DNA from: a virus
Direction: 5' to 3' (one strand)
Virus record (IMG/VR): IMGVR_UViG_3300035670_001228
Coordinates: 1 to 24,020 of that record
DNA length: 24,020 nt
Shown here: positions 18,049 through 24,020 of the stretch, piece by piece
Position numbering within the stretch: the first letter of the stretch is position 1
Layout of the letters: each line of letters starts with the position of its first letter
Notes under the pieces: generated by a model
What the model saw: only the letters and a program-made list of their open reading frames with translations
Told to the model about the DNA's origin: nothing
Database searches by the model: none
Translations under genes and position numbers: made by a program

Positions 18049-20198
18049 TGGCCGACGACGGCATCTCGACGGCAGCGACGGTCGCCAACGGCGGTACGGA
18101 CCGCGAGGACATGCTCGCGACCATGCGGTCGCGGTTCACCATGGCCATTTCGGCCTACAGCGAGAGCCGCGAGGACGAGCTGGACGACCTGCGCTTTATG
18201 GCGGGCTCGCCCGACAACCAGTGGCAGTGGCCCGCCGACGTGCTGGCAACGCGCGGCTCGGTGCAGGGCCAGACCATCAACGCGCGGCCCTGCCTGACCA
18301 TCAACAAGCTGCCGCAGCACGTCCGGCAGGTCACCAACCAGCAGCGCCAGAACCGGCCCAGCGGCAAGGTGATCCCGGCGGACGACAACGCCGACGTGGC
18401 GGTGGCCGAGGTCTTCGACGGCATCATCCGCCACATCGAGTACATGTCAGATGCGGACGTGGCCTACGACACCGCCTGCGACAACCAGGTGACCTACGGC
18501 GAGGGCTACATCCGCGTTCTGACCGAGTACGCCCGCGAGGACAGCTTCGATCAGGATCTGCGGATCGGGCGCGTGCGGAACTCGTTCAGCGTCTACATGG
18601 ATCCGACGATCCAAGACCCCTGCGGGTCGGACGCGCAGTGGTGCTTCATCACGGAGGACGTGCTGAAGGCCGACTACGAGCGCATGTTCCCCGACGCCGC
18701 CCCGGTATCGTCCATCCTGACACGCGGCATCGGCGACCAGTCGCTTAGCATGTGGATCAGCGAGAACACAATCCGCATCGCGGAGTACTTCTACATCGAC
18801 CACGAGAAGGCCACGCTGCACCTCTACCCCGGCAACGTCACGGCCTTCAAGGGCACGCCGCAGGACGCGCAGCTCAAGGAGATGTTCGGCAAGCCGGTCC
18901 GCACCCGCACCGTGGACCGCCGCAAGGTCATGTGGCTCAAGACCAACGGCTACGAGGTGCTGGACGAGCGCGAGTGGCTGGGCAAGTACATCCCGGTCGT
19001 GCGCGTCGTCGGCAACGAGTTCGAGGTGGACGGCAGGCTGTACGTGTCGGGCCTTGTGCGCAATGCCAAGGACGCGCAGCGCATGTATAACTACTGGACC
19101 AGCCAGGAAGCCGAGATGCTAGCGCTGGCGCCCAAAGCCCCCTTCATTGGCTACGGCGGCCAGTTTGAAGGCTACGAGATGCAATGGAAGACGGCCAACA
19201 CGACGAACTGGCCGTATCTCGAAGTGAACCCGGATGTGACCGACGGTGCTGGCAATGTCCTGCCTCTCCCGCAGCGTGCCCAGCCGCCCATGGCGCAGAC
19301 GGGCCTCATTCAGGCCAAAATGGGCGCGTCCGAGGACATCAAGTCCACAACGGGCCAGTACAACGCCAGCCTTGGTCAGCAGGGCAACGAGCGGTCCGGC
19401 AAGGCCATCCTTGCCCGCGTGCAGGAGGGCGACACCGGCACGTACCATTACGTTGATAACCTTGGCCGCGCCATTCGCCACGTTACCCGTCAGCTTGTCG
19501 ATCTGATCCCGAAGATTTACGACACAGAGCGCATCGCGCGCATTATCGGCGTCGATGGCGAGGTCGGCATGGCGAAGATCAATCCGCAGCAGCCTGAGCC
19601 CGTGCGGGCTATTCAGGACGCCGCTGGCAACGTCATCGAGAATATCTACAACCCGACGGTCGGCACCTATGATGTCGTCATCACGACGGGCCCAAGCTAC
19701 CTGACCAAGCGCCAGGAAGCAGTGGAGGCCATGGCCAACATCCTCCAGACCAGCCCGCAGCTTTGGCAGGTCGCGGGCGACCTGTTCATCAAGAACATGG
19801 ACTGGCCGGGAGCGCAGGAGATGGCCGACCGCTTCCGCAAGATCCTTGACCCGAAGGTGCTGGCCGAGGACCAGAAGTCGCCGGAACTGCAGTCCGCCGA
19901 GCAGATGATCGAGGCGCTGACCCAGCAGTTGAACCAGACCATGGGGCTGATCGAGAACATCCAGAACTCGATGGAAGCGCAAGAGATGCAGATCAAGGCG
20001 TATGACGCCGAGACGAAACGCATCTCGGCGGTCCAGAACGCCATGACGCCCGACCAGATACAGGACATCGTCATGGGCACCATTGCGGCGGCTATTGAGA
20101 CGGGCGACATCTCGAACGGGCGCCCGACGATGCCGCAGCCATCCGAGCGGCAGATGCCGTTGCCACCTGAAATGCCGACCGAAGGAGCCCCTGTATGA
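18048..20198 (+). CDS. P22-like portal protein
   Basis: The 716-residue protein resembles the P22 portal family. It forms the ring at one capsid vertex through which DNA enters and leaves. Landmarks are ARPCLTINKLPQHVRQVTNQQRQNRP (about 80-105), VTYGEGYIRV, DPTIQDPCGSDAQWCF, RMYNYWTSQEAEMLALAPKAPFIGY and the helical barrel-like C-terminal region with Gln-rich coiled stretches. Length and order fit the family. Its ATG shares a base with the preceding stop, and its TGA overlaps the next ATG. Confidence 0.95.
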   Translation: MADDGISTAATVANGGTDREDMLATMRSRFTMAISAYSESREDELDDLRFMAGSPDNQWQWPADVLATRGSVQGQTINARPCLTINKLPQHVRQVTNQQRQNRPSGKVIPADDNADVAVAEVFDGIIRHIEYMSDADVAYDTACDNQVTYGEGYIRVLTEYAREDSFDQDLRIGRVRNSFSVYMDPTIQDPCGSDAQWCFITEDVLKADYERMFPDAAPVSSILTRGIGDQSLSMWISENTIRIAEYFYIDHEKATLHLYPGNVTAFKGTPQDAQLKEMFGKPVRTRTVDRRKVMWLKTNGYEVLDEREWLGKYIPVVRVVGNEFEVDGRLYVSGLVRNAKDAQRMYNYWTSQEAEMLALAPKAPFIGYGGQFEGYEMQWKTANTTNWPYLEVNPDVTDGAGNVLPLPQRAQPPMAQTGLIQAKMGASEDIKSTTGQYNASLGQQGNERSGKAILARVQEGDTGTYHYVDNLGRAIRHVTRQLVDLIPKIYDTERIARIIGVDGEVGMAKINPQQPEPVRAIQDAAGNVIENIYNPTVGTYDVVITTGPSYLTKRQEAVEAMANILQTSPQLWQVAGDLFIKNMDWPGAQEMADRFRKILDPKVLAEDQKSPELQSAEQMIEALTQQLNQTMGLIENIQNSMEAQEMQIKAYDAETKRISAVQNAMTPDQIQDIVMGTIAAAIETGDISNGRPTMPQPSERQMPLPPEMPTEGAPV

Positions 20199-20560
20199 GC
20201 AGTTGCGACAAGTTTCTCGGCATACTGTTCCTCGCCCGCGACGTGACGCACTCGGCGCACCTCAACACGCGGTCGTTTGCCAAGCATCAGGCGCTGGGCG
20301 GCTTTTATGATGAGATCATCGGCCTGGCCGACAAGTTCGCGGAAATGTATCAAGGCAAGTACGGCCTGATTGGTCCGGTCATGCTGATGTCAGCCGACAA
20401 GTCGAACAATGTGCTGGAATTTCTTGAGCGGCAGGCGACAGAAATCGAAGACATCCGGTATAAGGTGGTAGACAAGGACTGCACGCCGCTCCAGAACGTG
20501 ATTGATGAAATTGTCGGCTTGTACTATACCACCATCTACAAGTTGAAGTTCCTCGCATAA
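20195..20560 (+). CDS. Small helical phage protein, DUF5856-like
   Basis: The 121-residue product reads LGILFLARDVTHSAHLNTRS, QALGGFYDEIIGLADKFAEMYQGKYG and ends DEIVGLYYTTIYKLKFL. The spaced His, Glu and Asp in helices (ARDVTHSAHL, GFYDEI) recall ferritin-like or Dps-like bundles, and I recall the DUF5856 family with this pattern. Metal binding is possible but not shown. It is coupled to the portal gene by an ATGA overlap. Confidence 0.78.
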   Translation: MSSCDKFLGILFLARDVTHSAHLNTRSFAKHQALGGFYDEIIGLADKFAEMYQGKYGLIGPVMLMSADKSNNVLEFLERQATEIEDIRYKVVDKDCTPLQNVIDEIVGLYYTTIYKLKFLA

Positions 20561-20571
20561 GGACGCAGACC

Positions 20572-20847
20572 ATGGGCCTCAAGACCACAACGCAGTGCCT
20601 CGGCTACCAGCAGATCACCAGCCTGTCGAACTCCACCGCGCTTACCGTTCCTGCGGGGGCCACCATGGCGCTGATCGTGGCCGAGACGCAGGCCGTGCGC
20701 TGGCGCGACGACGGCACGGCGCCGACCGCATCGGTCGGAATGCCGCTGGCTGTCGGAACGTCGCTGTCTTACGACGGCGACCTTAAGGCCATTCGCTTTA
20801 TTCAGCAGACCGCATCCGCAACGCTCAACGTGTCCTATTACGCATGA
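20572..20847 (+). CDS. Small beta-rich virion-associated protein, 91 aa
   Basis: AAGGA lies upstream of the ATG. The protein (MGLKTTTQCLGYQQITSLSN, then VPAGATMALIVAETQAVRWRDDGTAPTAS) has a beta-sandwich-like pattern and contains RWRDDGTAPTASVGMPL, which is familiar from phage structural modules. It probably sits on the virion between head and tail, but the role is not known. It overlaps the tail protein gene by ATGA. Confidence 0.78.
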   Translation: MGLKTTTQCLGYQQITSLSNSTALTVPAGATMALIVAETQAVRWRDDGTAPTASVGMPLAVGTSLSYDGDLKAIRFIQQTASATLNVSYYA

Positions 20848-22526
20848 TCCGATCTCCGGCTGGCTTTGACGGCGAAGACCGCATCAAGCGGTACCTGGAC
20901 TATTATCAGCCCAGTTACGGCGTGATGATGCTGTCAGCAGGTCAGTTTTCCCCCGCCGCGCTCTTCGCCGCAGGCGAGCAAGGCGTCTGGTACGACCCGT
21001 CCGACCTCACGACGATGTTTCAGGACGCGGCTGGCACCACGCCCGTGACGGCGGTGGAGCAGCCCGTGGGCCTGCGGCTGGACAAGAGCCGGGGGCTGGT
21101 GCTGGGGAGCGAACTGATTACGAATGGCGACTTCGCCACCGACACCGATTGGACGAAGGCCACGGGGTGGTCGATTTCTGGAGGTGTTGCTTCGTATGAC
21201 GGGACAGATGCCCCGAATGCGATGTATCAAACAAGTGCGGCGCTTGTTGCCCCAAAAAGCTACCGCGTAACGATCACGGTCACGCTCACGCAGGGCGCTC
21301 TGCTGGTGCGTCCTCAATACAATACAACAGTTGGCCAGTACCAAATTAACTCCAGTGGCACGTACACCATTATCTTGCGAGGGCAATCTGCGGGCGGTTT
21401 TGGCGTAATTGCAGGTAGTAGTGGAGTTCGTTTTATCGGCTCCATCGACAACATCTCCGTCCGCGAACTCCCCGGCTCCCACGCCTACCAGACCACGGAC
21501 ATCAACAGGCCCGTGCTGGCGGCAAGAATAAATGCTTTGGTAGCGACTGAGGACTTCAGTTCGGCAAGTTGGAGCGTAGGGGGCACCGCTACAAAAACTG
21601 CCTCAACTAATCTTGATCCAGACGGCACACAAACCGCGTGGAGAATAACCTGTCCGGCATCTGGCGACAGCATTACTCAGTCATTCACCGCAATCGCGGC
21701 CACGTACAACGGATCAATCTGGGTTCGGTCGCGCACAGGCGTAAATCAAGTTGTTGGTCTGGATATTTCTGGAAGCACGACTATTACGGCAACTCCAACA
21801 TGGACGTTGCACTCAGTATCGTCTTCGGTCGGTGCTGGCTCTCGCATTTTCAGAATAAGGTATGTTTCTGCGGCTGTTGACGTAGATGTATGGCATCCAG
21901 ATGTCAGGGTATCGACTGAGCCGTCTTCGCTCCCCGCGTATCAACGTGTTGCAGCATCGACGGACTACGACACCACGGGCTTCCCGCTGTACCTCCGCTA
22001 CAACGGCACGAACTCCACGATGCAGACGGCGGCGATTGATTTCACATCGACGGACAAGATGAGCGTGTTCGCGGGGGTGCGGAAGCTGAGTGATGCGGCA
22101 GTTGGTATCCTTGTGGAGTTGAGTGCCACAGTGGCGTCAAATGCTGGTTCATTTGTTATTTCAGCGCCAAACTCGACAGGAGCAAGCGGAAACTACGGCT
22201 TCTATTCTCGTGGAAGTGTTGCACCCGTCACGCTAGCGACTAGTGCGACAACGCTTGCACCCGTAACGTCTGTTCTAACAGCGGAGGGTAGCATTACCGG
22301 AGATCTGATGTCGCTGCGAACAAATGGCGTGTCTGGAACAAACTCAACACTGGATCAAGGCACCGGCAACTACGGTAACTATCCGCTCTATCTTGGGGCG
22401 CGAAACGCGGCTTCAAACTGGTTCAACGGCAGAGACTACGGTCTCGTTGTCCTCGGACGCACGCCCACGGCTGCGGAGATCACCAGCATGGAAGCGTGGA
22501 TGAACGCCCGCGCAAAGGCTTACTGA
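20844..22526 (+). CDS. Tail protein with carbohydrate-binding-like and LamG-like domains
   Basis: The 560-residue protein starts with a conserved phage segment (FAAGEQGVWYDPSDLTTMFQ, 41-60). Next come two carbohydrate-binding-like modules (NGDFATDTDWT to about 210; ALVATEDFSSASWS to about 350) and a C-terminal ConA/LamG-like domain (FPLYLRYNGTNSTMQTAAIDF to YPLYLGARNAASNWFNGRDYG). Such proteins usually bind host surface sugars. No cleavage or chaperone domain is seen. The two middle stretches (about 21170-21900 and 22090-22420) are richer in A/T than the conserved ends, which suggests domain swapping between phages. It lies between portal and scaffold, an unusual place for a tail gene. Confidence 0.85.
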   Translation: MIRSPAGFDGEDRIKRYLDYYQPSYGVMMLSAGQFSPAALFAAGEQGVWYDPSDLTTMFQDAAGTTPVTAVEQPVGLRLDKSRGLVLGSELITNGDFATDTDWTKATGWSISGGVASYDGTDAPNAMYQTSAALVAPKSYRVTITVTLTQGALLVRPQYNTTVGQYQINSSGTYTIILRGQSAGGFGVIAGSSGVRFIGSIDNISVRELPGSHAYQTTDINRPVLAARINALVATEDFSSASWSVGGTATKTASTNLDPDGTQTAWRITCPASGDSITQSFTAIAATYNGSIWVRSRTGVNQVVGLDISGSTTITATPTWTLHSVSSSVGAGSRIFRIRYVSAAVDVDVWHPDVRVSTEPSSLPAYQRVAASTDYDTTGFPLYLRYNGTNSTMQTAAIDFTSTDKMSVFAGVRKLSDAAVGILVELSATVASNAGSFVISAPNSTGASGNYGFYSRGSVAPVTLATSATTLAPVTSVLTAEGSITGDLMSLRTNGVSGTNSTLDQGTGNYGNYPLYLGARNAASNWFNGRDYGLVVLGRTPTAAEITSMEAWMNARAKAY

Positions 22527-22527
22527 C

Positions 22528-22938
22528 ATGCCTGACATCTTCCGCACAATGATCATCACCGCCTCTAACGCCCCGCTGGCCCGTGAGCTTGCTGCCAGCT
22601 TCGGCCCCGGAGGCAGTGGCATGTGGCAAACGCCGCTCAGTGCAGACGGCACGGAACCCGCAACACACTTCATCAGCTCCGGCTACATCCCCGAAGCCTT
22701 CGCGTACATGGTGCCTTCGCAAGTGTGGGCGCAGGACGAGAACGGCGACTGGGTGATGACCGGCTCAGACCCCGGCAATCCCGTGGCCGTCTACGAGGCC
22801 GCCACGGCTCAAGGCGTTGTCACCACGCTGGCCGATGTCGAGGCCGTGTTCGCCACGGCTGACGTGACCGACGAGGAGCCCTTCGCCGCGATGGGCCGCC
22901 TGGGCCTCCAGATCGTGCAGCCTCCGATTGACTTCTGA
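22528..22938 (+). CDS. Small phage protein, 136 aa, tail-associated by position
   Basis: The product begins MPDIFRTMIITASNAPLARE and includes GYIPEAFAYMVPSQVW and MTGSDPGNPVAVYEAA. I recall closely similar proteins directly after LamG-type tail proteins in other phages. It may be a fibre chaperone or a tail accessory protein; no catalytic motif is visible. It starts one base after the tail gene stop. Confidence 0.8.
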   Translation: MPDIFRTMIITASNAPLARELAASFGPGGSGMWQTPLSADGTEPATHFISSGYIPEAFAYMVPSQVWAQDENGDWVMTGSDPGNPVAVYEAATAQGVVTTLADVEAVFATADVTDEEPFAAMGRLGLQIVQPPIDF

Positions 22939-22960
22939 ACTGTAACAGATATTATTACAG
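22928..22960 (+). promoter_or_regulatory. Promoter with inverted repeat before scaffold and coat
   Basis: TTGACT (22928-22933), 16 bases, then TATTAT (22950-22955). An inverted repeat CTGTAA (22940-22945) and TTACAG (22955-22960) overlaps the -10 box, so a bound regulator could block it. It would give extra scaffold and coat transcript. Confidence 0.6.
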
Positions 22961-23000
22961 CCTGTACTGGCCCGGTAGACCAGGACCGAAAGGTAGACGC

Positions 23001-23771
23001 ATGACCGACAATACCCAAGCGGTTGACCCCGCGCCGGAACAGGCCGCCACGGCGGCGCCTGCCCCCGAAACTGACAATTCCTCGCCGGAACCGACCGCTG
23101 TCGAACCGTCCAAGACCTTCACGCAAGAAGAGCTGGATGCCATCGTCAGCAAGCGCCTCGCAAGAGAGCAACGGAAATGGGAACGCGAGCAGAAGGCCAA
23201 GGTTCCAGCACCCCCGCCGCCGGCGGAACCGCTGAAACCGGACGACTTCACCAACGCTGAAGCTTACGCGGATGCGTTGGCCGAGCGCAAGGCGCAGGAA
23301 CTCCTCGCCCAGCGCGCGGCGGAGGCCGAACGGGCCGCCACGCTCGATGCGTATCAGGACCGTGAAGAGGAAGCCCGGGCCAAGTACGACGACTTCGAAC
23401 AGGTCGCCTACAATCCGAAGCTCCCCGTCACGGAAACCATGGCGCAGACCATCCAGGCTTCCGAGATCGGTCCCGACGTCATCTACTGGCTCGGGTCGAA
23501 CCCCAAGGAAGCCGACCGGATTGCACGTCTCTCACCGCTCTTGCAGGCACGGGAAATCGGGAAGATCGAAGCCAGACTGGCCTCGAACCCACCGGCCAAG
23601 AAGACCTCCACCGCCCCGGCTCCTATTGCTCCGGTGACGGCCCGCGCTGCAAGCGCACCCGCCTACGACACCACCGATCCGCGCTCAATCAAAACCATGA
23701 GCACGTCGGAATGGATCGAAGCGGACAGGCTGCGCCAGATCAAGAAGCTCGAGGCCCAACGTCGCAGATAA
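23001..23771 (+). CDS. Capsid scaffolding protein
   Basis: The 256-residue protein has a disordered Pro/Ala/Glu N-terminus, a helical charged middle (FTQEELDAIVSKRLAREQRKWERE; AERKAQELLAQRAAEAERAA), and a basic C-terminal helix (EADRLRQIKKLEAQRRR), which is typical for scaffold proteins that bind coat by a basic helix-turn-helix. It lies directly before the coat gene. The scaffold guides coat assembly into a prohead and then leaves. AAAGG precedes the ATG. Confidence 0.88.
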   Translation: MTDNTQAVDPAPEQAATAAPAPETDNSSPEPTAVEPSKTFTQEELDAIVSKRLAREQRKWEREQKAKVPAPPPPAEPLKPDDFTNAEAYADALAERKAQELLAQRAAEAERAATLDAYQDREEEARAKYDDFEQVAYNPKLPVTETMAQTIQASEIGPDVIYWLGSNPKEADRIARLSPLLQAREIGKIEARLASNPPAKKTSTAPAPIAPVTARAASAPAYDTTDPRSIKTMSTSEWIEADRLRQIKKLEAQRRR

Positions 23772-23789
23772 CTTAAGGAAATCAAAGAC

Positions 23790-24020
23790 ATGGGTAATTC
23801 CATCCTCACGATTGACATGATCACCCGCAAGGCGCTGGAGATCCTGGAAAACAACCTCGTCATCACCCGCAACGTCAACCGCCAGTACGACGACAGCTTC
23901 GCCGTCGAGGGCGCGAAGATCGGCTCCACCCTCCGCATCCGTCTGCCCGACCGTGCGCTGGTGACCGACGGCGCGGCGCTTCAGGTGCAGGACGACAACG
24001 AGCAGTTCACCACGCTCACC
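23790..24020 (+). CDS. P22-like major coat protein, 3' end cut by window edge
   Basis: The first 77 residues are seen: MGNSILTIDMITRKALEILE, then NNLVITRNVNRQYDDSFA and GAKIGSTLRIRLPDRALVTDG. This is the start typical of the P22 coat family. The frame is open to the window edge. AAGGA lies about ten bases before the ATG. With the portal and scaffold upstream it completes the prohead set. Confidence 0.93.
   Translation, partial: MGNSILTIDMITRKALEILENNLVITRNVNRQYDDSFAVEGAKIGSTLRIRLPDRALVTDGAALQVQDDNEQFTTLT

Noticed and set aside
1-24020. Integrase, excisionase or attachment site that would show lysogeny
   Set aside because: No recombinase motif and no tRNA-derived core site were seen, so the lifestyle cannot be judged from this window.

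Overview
The window is part of a tailed-phage (or prophage) genome from a GC-rich, probably alphaproteobacterial, host. Third codon positions are mostly G or C. The structural genes have a P22-like order: small and large terminase, portal, scaffold, then a coat protein cut by the right edge. No ribosomal, tRNA, integrase or housekeeping genes are visible.

Layout. (A) 1-3374, minus strand: a tightly overlapping operon of VRR-NUC nuclease, C5-cytosine methyltransferase, SNF2-type helicase, a 60-residue protein and an alanine-rich repeat protein that runs off the left edge. A second long reading frame lies inside the methyltransferase gene and shows coding-like codon use. (B) 3398-10383, plus strand: the replication operon. 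It holds a DUF2800 nuclease-like protein, a protein in the usual SSB position, an HNH homing endonuclease, a family A DNA polymerase, an exported NlpC/CHAP-like protein and a primase-helicase. (C) 10385-13286, minus strand: ten small genes, including a shortened beta-clamp-like protein, two tandem DnaA domain IV-like proteins and two tiny membrane peptides. Hairpins and short tandem repeats separate some of them. (D) 13354-15114: a Cys-rich protein, a strong terminator, an AT-rich island with palindromes and TTGCCCAT repeats, a 90-residue protein, and a non-coding stretch before the terminase genes. (E) 15115-24020, plus strand: the packaging and virion operon, which looks leaderless at its start and has a second promoter before scaffold and coat.

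How it fits together. A and B supply most of a replication machine: priming, helicase, polymerase, nucleases and DNA modification. C is the most unusual part. It combines relatives of the host initiator DnaA and the host sliding clamp in one operon, so it may redirect or block host replication, or act at a phage origin. The AT-rich, repeat-rich island in D is the best candidate for such an origin or for a regulatory switch. E packages the DNA and builds the capsid and part of the tail. All function calls come from motifs read by eye; no database search was run.
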